From: Neobacillus niacini
GTDB lineage: Bacteria; Bacillota; Bacilli; Bacillales; Cytobacillaceae
Length of the DNA: 64,000 nucleotides
Reading direction: 5' to 3'
Assembly: GCF_023715785.1 (NCBI RefSeq)
Contig: NZ_JAMBOX010000007.1
Coordinates: 185,239 to 249,238 of the forward strand
Part shown: positions 15,608-24,534 of the stretch, piece by piece
Position numbering within the stretch: the first letter of the stretch is position 1
Layout: each line of letters begins with the position of its first letter
Notes under the pieces: generated by a model
Told to the model about the DNA's origin: nothing
The model's input: the letters and a program-made list of their open reading frames with translations, nothing else
Database searches by the model: none
Program-made: the position numbers and the translations under genes

Positions 15608-16957
15608 TTATTTTGTAATATTTTCACCAAGAAATGTTTTGTAAACACGTTTTGCTTTATGCTCAAACCTCGGTAAGGTATTTGGTTCTACCAAGTCAAT
15701 ATTTGCTTTAAACAATAAAATTTCTGCAATTTTCTTTTCAACCTCTTTTTTCAGTGTTTCTATTTCTGAAGAATCTACTGAATTGGCATATTCCGCGACA
15801 ATGTTAAGGTAATCCTGTTGAACGCCTTCTTTTTCTAGTAAGATAGCAAATTCACCGGTTAGTTGGTCTATACTGCGTAATACATCTTCTACTGCACTTG
15901 GGTATACGTTAACGCCTTTGACAATTAACATATCATCCGTTCTGCCTACTACTCGATAACGATATCCGTTATGTCCACATTCACATTCAGTTCCCAAAAT
16001 TTCAATCATATCATGTGAACGAAAACGCAAGATCGGATTTGCATAGCGCTCGAGATGCGTATATACTGCTTCACCAATTACCCCTGTAGCAATTGGAAGC
16101 ATTTCACCTGTATCAACATCAATTAATTCTGTTAACACTAAATCAGGAACGGTAAAATGCATTCCTTGTTTATGTTGACACTCAGCGCCGATCATGGGGT
16201 GAATATCCACCATCCCCATTACTTCATGGCATTCGGCATTCCAGGTAGATTCGATTAACTCCCTTGTAGCGGGAACACCACCGCCAGGCTCTCCCCCCGT
16301 AATAATCGTCTTGATTCCCAATGCAGCAGGTTCAACGCCCAATTCCTTACGAACAACATTAGCTAAGTACAAGATATAAGAAGGTGTACCAGTAATGGCA
16401 GTTATTCCAAGTTCCTTAATCATCCTGACTAGTCGATTGGATTGTCCAATTCCAATCGGAATCATTGTCGCACCTGTAGTCTCACCACCCAAGTGGTTTG
16501 CTAAGCCCCCGACAAACATACTATAATTCCAGCAATGAGCGACTACGTCTGTCGGACCAATCCCTGCAATAGATAGAGCTCTTCCAATTGTTTGATCCCA
16601 AAGCTCTGCATCTTGCTTCGTTAACCCAACATAGGTAGGCCTTCCTGTTGTCCCACTTGATGAATGAATACGAACAAGACTAACATCACTAGCTGCTTGA
16701 TTTGCTCCTAGTCTTGGCGGCTGCTGTAATAATGCATCCCTCAACTCTTGTTTTTCGGTAAAAGGTATTTTTGTAAGATCATCGATGCTTTTTATATCAT
16801 TAACGGACAAATTTTGATCTGTAAATTTCTTTTGATAAAAAGCAGAGTTTTTTAACACATAAGCTATTTGGTTCAGAAACTTTTGGTTTTGAAATTCTAT
16901 AACCTCTTTTGCATTCATTTTCCCGATTTCGCTTTGGATTAACTGAGTATGATCCAT
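15608..16957 (-). CDS. phenylacetate-CoA ligase-like adenylate-forming enzyme (PaaK family)
   Basis: The 449-residue protein has the PaaK P-loop HSSSGTTGRPTYVG, the adenine region AECHEVMGMVDIHP, a zinc-type Cys cluster ILGTECECGHNGYRY, and the PaaK-type ending YRVVGRTDDMLIVKGVNVYP. It should activate an aromatic or related acid to its CoA ester. Lying between the Liv-type importer and the hydroxyacyl-CoA dehydrogenase, it probably activates the imported substrate. The AGGAGG is 13 bases before ATG 16957, longer than usual; an upstream TTG at 16999 overlaps livF. Confidence 0.85.
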   Translation of the reverse strand: MDHTQLIQSEIGKMNAKEVIEFQNQKFLNQIAYVLKNSAFYQKKFTDQNLSVNDIKSIDDLTKIPFTEKQELRDALLQQPPRLGANQAASDVSLVRIHSSSGTTGRPTYVGLTKQDAELWDQTIGRALSIAGIGPTDVVAHCWNYSMFVGGLANHLGGETTGATMIPIGIGQSNRLVRMIKELGITAITGTPSYILYLANVVRKELGVEPAALGIKTIITGGEPGGGVPATRELIESTWNAECHEVMGMVDIHPMIGAECQHKQGMHFTVPDLVLTELIDVDTGEMLPIATGVIGEAVYTHLERYANPILRFRSHDMIEILGTECECGHNGYRYRVVGRTDDMLIVKGVNVYPSAVEDVLRSIDQLTGEFAILLEKEGVQQDYLNIVAEYANSVDSSEIETLKKEVEKKIAEILLFKANIDLVEPNTLPRFEHKAKRVYKTFLGENITK

Positions 16958-16988
16958 TCGATTTGATAAACCTCCTAAGGGCACTGAT

Positions 16989-17705
16989 TTAAACACCAAG
17001 ATATGATTTCCTTAATTCATCATTCGCTAGTAACGCTGCACCACTGCCTTCCATGACAACCCTTCCTTCTTGTAAAACATAACCTTTCTTGGAGATTCCA
17101 AGGGAAGTCATGACGTTTTGTTCGACCAAAATGATCGTATATCCATTCATTGCCAGCTGTTCAATCGTATCCATAACTGTTTTCACCATAATCGGCGCTA
17201 ATCCCAATGAAGGCTCATCGAGTAAAATAACCTTTGGCTCGGCTATTAGAGCCCTGCCAATGGAACACATCTGTTGTTCCCCTCCGCTAAGAGAACCTGC
17301 TCTTTGCTTAGACCGTTCTTTTAATCTAGGAAATAGGGAATAAACTCGGTCCAAATTTTCACGTGTCTTAGATTTTGCGTGTTTCGAAATCGCACCTAAA
17401 ATAAGATTTTCTTCTACGGTTAAAAAAGGAAATAATCCTCTTCCCTCAGGAACTAAAGAGATTCCTCTTTCAACAATTTCAAAGGTTTTTTGACTTGTAA
17501 TATCCTGGCCATTAAAATTAATTTTGCCTCTTTTCGGTTTAATTGCACCCAAAATACAATTCATTAACGTGCTTTTCCCTGCTCCGTTAGCGCCGACAAT
17601 GGAGGTAATTCCTCCCTCTTCAATCGATAAGGAAAGATTATTGATGACTTGTAAATCACCATAATAGACATCTATATTTTTAATTTCCAAAATCACCAAG
17701 TTCAC
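16989..17705 (-). CDS. livF: branched-chain amino acid-type ABC transporter ATP-binding protein LivF
   Basis: Walker A is GANGAGKST, the signature LSGGEQQMCSIGRALIAEP and Walker B VILLDEPSLGLAP; VPEGRGLFPFLTVEENL is diagnostic for LivF. The GTG start directly follows the livG stop; TTG at 17699 is an alternative with better spacing to GGGAGG. It powers the importer formed with LivG, LivH and LivM. Given the gene context the ligand is likely an organic or aromatic acid rather than leucine. Confidence 0.88.
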   Translation of the reverse strand: MNLVILEIKNIDVYYGDLQVINNLSLSIEEGGITSIVGANGAGKSTLMNCILGAIKPKRGKINFNGQDITSQKTFEIVERGISLVPEGRGLFPFLTVEENLILGAISKHAKSKTRENLDRVYSLFPRLKERSKQRAGSLSGGEQQMCSIGRALIAEPKVILLDEPSLGLAPIMVKTVMDTIEQLAMNGYTIILVEQNVMTSLGISKKGYVLQEGRVVMEGSGAALLANDELRKSYLGV

Positions 17706-18413
17706 TCACCCTCCCAAGTAGGCAGCTACAACCTCTTGATTTGTTAGGACTTCTTCTGGAGTCCCCTCAGCAATCACGACCCCGTGGTGAAGGACGTATA
17801 CTTTATCGGATATACCAGAAATCACCCTTACGTTATGCTCGATAACCACAAAGGAAATCTTTTTTAATTCTTTGATACTATGAATCAACTTAATTATTTC
17901 CTCTATTTCTGTTGGGTTGAGACCTGAAAACACTTCATCTAAGAACAGATATTTTGGTTCAGTAGCAAGAGCCCTTGCCAGCTCAATCTGTTTTCTTTCA
18001 GGAAGACTTAATTTTCCTGCCTTTTCATTTGCTTTATTTTGTAAACCAACCAATTCGACATACTCTTGGGCAATTCTTCTAGCTTCTGCTGTTTTTGAAG
18101 TATGTGAAAATGCACCAATCATTACATTCTCTAAAACAGTCATATTGGCAAACGGCTTAACTAGCTGAAAGGTTCGGGCGATGCCGTAACGGTTAATTTT
18201 TTCTGGCTTCTTTTTGGTAATGTTATGGTTATCAAGGGTGACTGTCCCTCGATCAGGAGATAGGTAGCCGGTAATAATATTAAATAGTGTTGTTTTTCCA
18301 GCTCCATTGGGCCCGATTATCCCAACAATTTGATTTGGCTGAACCTCCATACTGAAGGAATCAATTACCAATAACCCGCCAAATGACTTGGATACATCAT
18401 GAACTTTCAGCAT
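17706..18413 (-). CDS. livG: branched-chain amino acid-type ABC transporter ATP-binding protein LivG
   Basis: Walker A is GPNGAGKTTLFN and the Q-loop block is GIARTFQLVKPFANMTVLENV, typical of LivG. The signature is LSLPERKQIELARALA, replacing LSGGQ, and Walker B is LFLDEVFSGLNPTE. It overlaps the end of livM by 17 bp and touches livF, so translation is coupled. Slightly short C-terminus but complete. Confidence 0.88.
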   Translation of the reverse strand: MLKVHDVSKSFGGLLVIDSFSMEVQPNQIVGIIGPNGAGKTTLFNIITGYLSPDRGTVTLDNHNITKKKPEKINRYGIARTFQLVKPFANMTVLENVMIGAFSHTSKTAEARRIAQEYVELVGLQNKANEKAGKLSLPERKQIELARALATEPKYLFLDEVFSGLNPTEIEEIIKLIHSIKELKKISFVVIEHNVRVISGISDKVYVLHHGVVIAEGTPEEVLTNQEVVAAYLGG

Positions 18414-19467
18414 TCGGGTTCACCTCGTTTCTCGTTTTGTCTGTTTCTACCGAATATTCACCAAGTAATTTTGTTTTTCGCTGTTCCAATTTATTCTTGA
18501 CGGTACCAACAATTCCTTCTTTAAAAAATAGTGCTACGATGATTAATAGCAAACTAAATACAACAATATTTAAACCAGGTCTTACTCCGCCTAAACTTCC
18601 CCTTAGTAGAATGTCAATTGGCATCATTAAAATGGCACCAATTATTGGACCAGATAGTGTACCCATACCGCCAATCATGGTAATTAACACGAACATAGCT
18701 CCTATTTCTGCAACTGACAATATTAAATATGGATCGACAAATCTAATATACATGGCATAAATTGAGCCACCCATAGATGTGAGCGCTACACTAATAAAAA
18801 GTCCATTCATCTTAACCCAAAACGGATTGACTCCAAGGATTCTCGATGCATCTTGATTTTCCCTTACGGCTTGCAATTGATAACCCAATTTATTTTTAAG
18901 CACTATATATGAAACGAAGATGGTAATCAACATAAAGCTAAAGGCAATATAGACAAATGCCATTCTATTTTCAAAAATCATATTTTTAAACGACGGCTCA
19001 TAGGGCAATAGAATACCCTGAGATCCATTCGTTATTTCCTTGTAATATAGGACGAGAACTAAAACAAGCTGATTGATAATTAAAGTAGCGATCGAGAAGA
19101 ATGCTCCCCTAAGTCTAAAGGTGGGTAATGCAATAATAAACGCTACAAAGAGGGAGATCAGCATTCCAATCCAAATGGAAATCCATGGACTAATTTGGTA
19201 ATTCATAAATAAAATGGCGGTTGTATAGGCACCAATACCAAAAAAGATGGCATGACCGAAGGAATGCTGACCGCCAAAACCGCCAATGATATTCCAGCTA
19301 GAAGCTAGTGCAGCGAAAAGAAAAGCTTGAAATACAATGTCTAAGTAGTATTGCTCCTGTGAAAGCAGTAATGGAACAATACAAAGGATGAACAAGCCAG
19401 CCACTGCATAGATTTTATTCTTACTTAATTTGCTGTTTGCCGTCTGAATACTATTAGACTGACTCAT
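18397..19467 (-). CDS. livM: ABC transporter permease LivM
   Basis: The 356-residue polytopic membrane protein contains SSWNIIGGFGGQHSFGHAIFFGIGAY, RLRGAFFSIATL and MIGGMGTLSGPIIGA, standard LivM features. The ATG overlaps the livH stop by 4 bp (ATGA). A hydrophilic tail of about 30 residues follows the last helix. It is half of the membrane channel. Confidence 0.88.
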   Translation of the reverse strand: MSQSNSIQTANSKLSKNKIYAVAGLFILCIVPLLLSQEQYYLDIVFQAFLFAALASSWNIIGGFGGQHSFGHAIFFGIGAYTTAILFMNYQISPWISIWIGMLISLFVAFIIALPTFRLRGAFFSIATLIINQLVLVLVLYYKEITNGSQGILLPYEPSFKNMIFENRMAFVYIAFSFMLITIFVSYIVLKNKLGYQLQAVRENQDASRILGVNPFWVKMNGLFISVALTSMGGSIYAMYIRFVDPYLILSVAEIGAMFVLITMIGGMGTLSGPIIGAILMMPIDILLRGSLGGVRPGLNIVVFSLLLIIVALFFKEGIVGTVKNKLEQRKTKLLGEYSVETDKTRNEVNPNAESS

Positions 19468-20330
19468 TTCACACCACCCTCCTCAGAACCAGCAATTCCA
19501 AATAGACCGGCAGGCCTGAAAAATAGTACTAATAGGAAAAGCAGATACCAAACAATTTGGTTTAATTCCGGTGCAATTAAATAACCACTTAAACTTTCAA
19601 GCAGTCCGATAATCATGCCGCCTGCTAATGCGCCTGGAATACTTCCTAGCCCGCCTAAAATAACAACGGCAAAGGAAACGATAACAAAGTTGAAACCTAC
19701 ATGGGGGAAAATGGTATAAATTGGAGTTAAGAGGACAGCCGCAATACCAATACAAGCACTGCCTAAACCAAAAGCCAAGATATAGAGACGTTCAACTCTT
19801 AGGCCAATGATACCTGCGGCATATCGATTTTGACTGACAGCCCGAATTGCCCATCCAATCTTGGTATGATTGAGAAATAATAGCAGCAATATCGCTAAAA
19901 CAATAGCAGCAACTAAATTAATCAATCTTCCCCAATCAAGAACTAGCGAACCTATAGGTATAGTTCCCATATTCATATCAAGACTAAAAAATTCTCCCTT
20001 AGTGACCGCTAACATGACATTTTCAAATAGCAATAGCAAACCAAATGTTACAAACAATTGCATATCCGGTTCATTGATAACCTTCGAAAGTAAATATTTT
20101 TGGATCAAAACCCCTAATATAAACATTAATGGGACCACTATGAGCATCATTAAATAAATATTAAGGTTCATTCCCTTGGATAAATAATAAGCCATAAACA
20201 TGCCAACCATTAATAATGAACCATGGGCGAAATTGATTACACGAATAACACCAAATATAAGTGTTAGACCATAACTAACAATGGCATATATGCCTCCTAA
20301 TAAAATACCCGAAATAATAATTTGCCCCAT
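19464..20330 (-). CDS. livH: ABC transporter permease LivH
   Basis: The 288-residue membrane protein begins IISGILLGGIYAIVSYGLTLIFG and RVINFAHGSLLMVGMF, and contains AVSQNRYAAGIIGLRVERLY and VILGGLGSIPGALAGG, all characteristic of LivH. Ribosome binding site GAGGGGG precedes ATG. It is separated from the preceding binding-protein gene by a terminator hairpin. Confidence 0.9.
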   Translation of the reverse strand: MGQIIISGILLGGIYAIVSYGLTLIFGVIRVINFAHGSLLMVGMFMAYYLSKGMNLNIYLMMLIVVPLMFILGVLIQKYLLSKVINEPDMQLFVTFGLLLLFENVMLAVTKGEFFSLDMNMGTIPIGSLVLDWGRLINLVAAIVLAILLLLFLNHTKIGWAIRAVSQNRYAAGIIGLRVERLYILAFGLGSACIGIAAVLLTPIYTIFPHVGFNFVIVSFAVVILGGLGSIPGALAGGMIIGLLESLSGYLIAPELNQIVWYLLFLLVLFFRPAGLFGIAGSEEGGVK

Positions 20331-20350
20331 ACTATCCCCCTCTTCATTTC

Positions 20351-20393
20351 CAGAAAAACCCGTATATTCTGAAAATAATAAATATACGGGTTT
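20351..20393 (-). terminator. partial terminator between binding proteins and permeases
   Basis: AAACCCGTATATT and AATATACGGGTTT form a 13-bp perfect stem with a TTTTTC tail on the minus strand. Position inside the operon suggests that it lets binding proteins be made in excess over the membrane components. Confidence 0.75.
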
Positions 20394-20407
20394 GTTTCCA
20401 ACTACAA

Positions 20408-21655
20408 TTACCAGCCTCTTAATGGAAGTTCAATCTTAGCGTCAGTACCAACAGCTTCAGGAGGATAAATTGTTTTGATTTCCCCGTTTTTCCATTGTGT
20501 TAAAACAGGAAAGGCTCTTGTATTATCAAGTGTTTTCGGGTCTAGCTTTACACCGTATCCTGTTGGATATGTTCCACCAATTTTAACATCCATTTTTAAT
20601 GCTGCTTCTCTGATCTTATTAGCATCGGTGGATTTAGCTTCCTTAATTAAATCAAATAATATTTCTGTACCACCATAAGAAACCAAAGTTTGAGGGATTT
20701 TTGGTTCAGAACCATACTTATTCCTATAACTATCTAAATAATCTTTAATACCAGGAGCATATTTCTCATTCATGTCATAGGAAGGATAACTAATACTTAG
20801 GATACCTTCCATTCCTTTATCGCCTAATGCTTCTAGTAAGTACGCATTATCATCTGCTTGACCCATTATTACAGGTGGTTTCCACCCAATATCTCTTGCT
20901 TGTTTGAATAACAATGCACCATCATTTACATATCCTGTTCGCAGCCAAATGTCAGGGTTTTCATTTTTAGATAAATTTACAACACTGGATAAATCTGCAG
21001 AAGCTGCATCATATGGTATTCTTTTTACTTTAGCACCTAACTTTTTTAGTTCTTCCTCCTCTATCTCACCAATTGACGTACCATAGATACTTTGTTCATG
21101 AACAATTACTACTTTTAATTCTGTAAGTGACTTTCCAAGTGCTGGTGCAACTACATCTTTTATGGAATTTACAGCAACAGTTGCCATTGGTACACCATAC
21201 TGACCAATTCTAATGACATTATTAAATCCTTGTTGTGTGATATTAGGAGCTGATGCATTGGTTTCCCAATATAAAACCCCATATTTATTTGCAATTTGGG
21301 TTGCAGGATATGCTACACCACTTACATAAGTACCTGTAATAATATCTACTTTTTCTTTTGTTATTAATCTCTCAGCTTCTGAAATGGCCTCTTGTGCATT
21401 AGTAGCGTCTGCTTTAATCAGCTTAACCTTCTTACCAAGCAAACCTCCGTTTGTGTTTATATTTTCAACAGCCAATTCGTTTCCTTTATAGGTTTCTTCT
21501 CCTGCTTGAGCATTCGGACCAGAGAATGGTTGAATAACTCCAATCTTAATAATTTCTTGGGAATCTGAGTCACTGGATGCTGAGTTACTACAACCTACTA
21601 TAAAAATTGTAGCTATCAACAATAGGATCAATACGTTTCTTTGAATTTTCCCCAT
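20408..21655 (-). CDS. Liv-type ABC substrate-binding lipoprotein (second copy)
   Basis: The 415-residue protein has a lipobox IFIVGCSN and the Peripla_BP_6 opening IKIGVIQPFSGPNAQAGEE, with GGLLGKKVKLIKADATNAQE and NPDIWLRTGYVNDGALLFKQ. It binds the substrate of LivHMGF outside the membrane. It is a close tandem paralogue of 21689-22939; the two differ chiefly around residues 120-200 and in the C-terminal third, which may alter ligand choice. Confidence 0.88.
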   Translation of the reverse strand: MGKIQRNVLILLLIATIFIVGCSNSASSDSDSQEIIKIGVIQPFSGPNAQAGEETYKGNELAVENINTNGGLLGKKVKLIKADATNAQEAISEAERLITKEKVDIITGTYVSGVAYPATQIANKYGVLYWETNASAPNITQQGFNNVIRIGQYGVPMATVAVNSIKDVVAPALGKSLTELKVVIVHEQSIYGTSIGEIEEEELKKLGAKVKRIPYDAASADLSSVVNLSKNENPDIWLRTGYVNDGALLFKQARDIGWKPPVIMGQADDNAYLLEALGDKGMEGILSISYPSYDMNEKYAPGIKDYLDSYRNKYGSEPKIPQTLVSYGGTEILFDLIKEAKSTDANKIREAALKMDVKIGGTYPTGYGVKLDPKTLDNTRAFPVLTQWKNGEIKTIYPPEAVGTDAKIELPLRGW

Positions 21656-21688
21656 AGTAATCTCCCTTCTGGAGTTTATCTACTTCTA

Positions 21689-22939
21689 TTACCAGCCCTG
21701 AAGCGGGAGTTTAATTTTCGCATCTGTTCCAACTGCTTCAGAAGGATAGATTGTTCTGATTTTCCCATCCTGCCACTGTGTTAAAACTGGGTATGCTCTT
21801 GTGTTATCAAGAGTTCCCGGATCTAACTTAACCCCATAGCCTGTAGGGTAAGTACCCCCAATTTCAACATCCATTTTTAAAGCTGATTCTCTAATTTTAT
21901 CGGCATTGGTTGATTCAGCATTTTTGATTAAATCAAATAAAATTTTTGTTCCACCAAAAGAAACCAAAGTTTGAGGGATTTTCGGATCACTTCCGTACTT
22001 TTCTTTGTAGCTTTTCATCATCGCCTCAATACCCGGTGCATAATCTTCACTTACATCGTATGGAGGGTAACTAATACTTAAAATTCCTTCCATCCCGTCT
22101 TTACCTAGCGCATCAAGTAAGTAGGTGCTATCATCTGCTACACCAATAATCACAGGAGGTTTCCAACCAATGTCTCTTGCTTGTTTCAATAACAATGATC
22201 CATCATTTACATATCCAGTTCGCAGCCAAATATCAGGGTTTTCATTTTTAGATAAGTTTACAACACTTGATAAATCCGCTGCTGCAGGGTCGTAAGGGAT
22301 TCGTTTCAAAACTTGTGCACCCAAATCTTTCAATCTTTCTTCTTCCATTTCTCCAATTGAGGTACCATAGATACTTTGTTCGTGAATAATTACTATTTTT
22401 AAGTCTTTAACTGATTTTCCAAGTGCTGGAGCAACTACATTTTTAATGGAATCAACGGCAACCGAGGCAAATGTGTCGGAATTTTGCCCGATCCTGATTA
22501 CATTTTTAAATCCTTGCTGGGTAATATTAGGAGCTAATGCATTGGTTTCCCAATAAAGAACATTGTGTTTATTTGCGATTTGAGTTGCTGGAAAAGCTAC
22601 TCCACTTAAATACGTTCCGGTAATAATGTCTACTTTTTCTTTTGATATTAATCTTTCAGCCTCAGAAATTGCTTCTTGGGCATTCGTTGCATCGGCCTTT
22701 ATAAGTTTGACTTTTTTACCTAATAAGCCGCCATTTGCATTGATTTCATCTACTGCTAATTCATTTCCTTTAAACGTTTCCTCACCCGCTTGAGCGTTAG
22801 GACCAGAGAATGGCTGAATCACACCGATCTTAATTTCACCTTCCGAATCTGACCCATTTGATACAGAGTTGCTGCATCCTACAATGAAAATAGTAAGCAT
22901 TAAAAATAAGATTAGTGTAATCTTTGAAATTTGCCGCAT
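21689..22939 (-). CDS. Liv-type ABC substrate-binding lipoprotein (first copy)
   Basis: The 416-residue lipoprotein opens with MRQISKITLILFLMLTIFIV and then GCSN, followed by IKIGVIQPFSGPNAQAGEE. It shares most of its sequence with the copy at 20408-21655. ATG 22939 is preferred to ATG 22945, which overlaps the DUF35 stop and sits on GAGGG. Two receptors for one importer suggests two related ligands or gene dosage. Confidence 0.88.
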   Translation of the reverse strand: MRQISKITLILFLMLTIFIVGCSNSVSNGSDSEGEIKIGVIQPFSGPNAQAGEETFKGNELAVDEINANGGLLGKKVKLIKADATNAQEAISEAERLISKEKVDIITGTYLSGVAFPATQIANKHNVLYWETNALAPNITQQGFKNVIRIGQNSDTFASVAVDSIKNVVAPALGKSVKDLKIVIIHEQSIYGTSIGEMEEERLKDLGAQVLKRIPYDPAAADLSSVVNLSKNENPDIWLRTGYVNDGSLLLKQARDIGWKPPVIIGVADDSTYLLDALGKDGMEGILSISYPPYDVSEDYAPGIEAMMKSYKEKYGSDPKIPQTLVSFGGTKILFDLIKNAESTNADKIRESALKMDVEIGGTYPTGYGVKLDPGTLDNTRAYPVLTQWQDGKIRTIYPSEAVGTDAKIKLPLQGW

Positions 22940-22941
22940 AC

Positions 22942-23373
22942 TCATCCCTCTTTTCCGATTATCGGTTTAAATTGCACAATTGGAACATCACCTAACCCTG
23001 AGGTAAAGACAGCTTGAATTGGCATTCCTACTTTTAAAAAATCAGAATCATAATTGATGATGTTTGAGATCATTCTAGGGCCTTCTTTTAATTGAACAAT
23101 GGCAACTACATAGGGAATTTTATCTTTGAAAGCTACATGATAGGCTCGGTGGTACTCCACCCAGCTATATACAGTCCCCTCACCAGATAAAGCAGTCCAG
23201 TCAACTTGATCGGATAAGCAATTGGGGCAATGGTTCGCAGGTGGTAAAAAAGTATGTGCACATTCATTACATTTGTTTGCAGTTAAACGTCCTTCACCTA
23301 ACGCATCATAAAATGGTTTATTGCTTTCTGTAATAACAGGGAATAGTTCATTTAAAATATTGTCTAAACTCAT
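22942..23373 (-). CDS. DUF35 OB-fold/zinc-ribbon protein, partner of thiolase-like enzyme
   Basis: The 143-residue protein has a rubredoxin-like zinc ribbon with CNEC (near residue 35) and CPNC (near 49), then an OB fold with GEGTVYSWVEYHRAYHVAF. DUF35 proteins typically pair with SCP-x/Ltp2-type thiolase-like enzymes and acyl-CoA binding; the gene for such an enzyme is 6 bp upstream. GGAGGTGATGGTAG precedes ATG. It should be required for stability or CoA-substrate docking of that partner. Confidence 0.85.
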   Translation of the reverse strand: MSLDNILNELFPVITESNKPFYDALGEGRLTANKCNECAHTFLPPANHCPNCLSDQVDWTALSGEGTVYSWVEYHRAYHVAFKDKIPYVVAIVQLKEGPRMISNIINYDSDFLKVGMPIQAVFTSGLGDVPIVQFKPIIGKEG

Positions 23374-23379
23374 CTACCA

Positions 23380-24519
23380 TCACCTCCCAAGAATCATTGT
23401 CGAATGTGTTGTCATAACGCCGCCTTGGTTACTCACTACGCCTAACCGAGCATTAGGAACCTGTCGTTCTCCGCATTCACCTCGGAGCTGCCTGACACCT
23501 TCTATTATTAACTGCAACCCAGGCATACCCGTTTCGGATAAAAGTCCACCTGAGGTATTCACAGGCAAGGAGCCCCCTAATTCAATACGGCCATTTTCAA
23601 CAAATGAACCGCCCTCTCCCTTTTCGCAAAAACCATAGTCTTCTAAAGTAATTAAATTTACAATGGAAAAGCAATCATAGATTTGGGCAAAATCCATATC
23701 TTGTGGTCTTAATCCAGCCATTTCAAACGCCATTCGACCTGATTCTTTAGCCCCACTAACGGTGATTTCTTCCCTTAACTCAATATCCCATGAAGGATGA
23801 GACTGTCCAAGACCTAGGATGGTAACAGGATTTTTGATTCCTAAATTTCTAGCATTTTCTAAGCTTGTAACAATTACAGCTGCACCGCCATCAGACACCA
23901 GGCAGCAATCGTATAAATGCAAGGGTTTTGCAATAAACTTACTATTTTGATGGTCTTCAATGGAGATGACCTTCCTGCTTTGAGCATTAGGATTTAGTGA
24001 AGCATGTTTATGTGCCGCGACTGCGATCGCACCTAGCTGCTCACTTTTTGTACCATATAAATCCATGTGCCGTTGTGCAATCATTCCGTATGCTGGTGGT
24101 GTGCCAAACCAACCATATAACCCATCATTTCCCCAAGGATGTGTGTAAGCATTTCTTGATCCAGTTAACGGATTATCTGCGAAGGAAATAACTGCTGTTG
24201 TACACTGACCTAATTCCATTGAAGTGATTGCATATTGGATTAAATTGATATTGGTTGCTCCTCCCATATCAATAACACCTGATACTTTTGGTACAATACC
24301 CACCGCTTGAGCCACTTGTGTACTGTACATCATCGAGTGATTTGAGGTTGGATATTTACATAAGACTGCATCAATTTCAGATTTATTTATTCCACAATCT
24401 TCGATTGCATTTTTGATTGCTTCTACATTCATTTCGAGGGTAGTACGGCCAGGATGTTTTCCAAACTTTGTATGACCAACCCCGATGATGCAATACTTTT
24501 CCGAAATAGAGCCCATCAT
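23380..24519 (-). CDS. thiolase-like protein, Ltp2/SCP-x aldolase type
   Basis: The 379-residue protein has thiolase fold motifs IIGVGHTKFGK, FAQIYDCFSIVNLITLEDYG, GGSLPVNTSGGLLSETGMPG and VRQLRGECGERQVPNA. At the nucleophile position the sequence is DMGGATNINLIQYA, with no cysteine, so it is unlikely to be a classical thiolase. Ltp2-type enzymes with DUF35 partners perform retro-aldol cleavage of 3-hydroxyacyl-CoAs; that role is inferred here. It lies between a CoA transferase and the DUF35 gene. Confidence 0.8.
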   Translation of the reverse strand: MMGSISEKYCIIGVGHTKFGKHPGRTTLEMNVEAIKNAIEDCGINKSEIDAVLCKYPTSNHSMMYSTQVAQAVGIVPKVSGVIDMGGATNINLIQYAITSMELGQCTTAVISFADNPLTGSRNAYTHPWGNDGLYGWFGTPPAYGMIAQRHMDLYGTKSEQLGAIAVAAHKHASLNPNAQSRKVISIEDHQNSKFIAKPLHLYDCCLVSDGGAAVIVTSLENARNLGIKNPVTILGLGQSHPSWDIELREEITVSGAKESGRMAFEMAGLRPQDMDFAQIYDCFSIVNLITLEDYGFCEKGEGGSFVENGRIELGGSLPVNTSGGLLSETGMPGLQLIIEGVRQLRGECGERQVPNARLGVVSNQGGVMTTHSTMILGR

Positions 24520-24534
24520 TATTCCTCCAGTACG

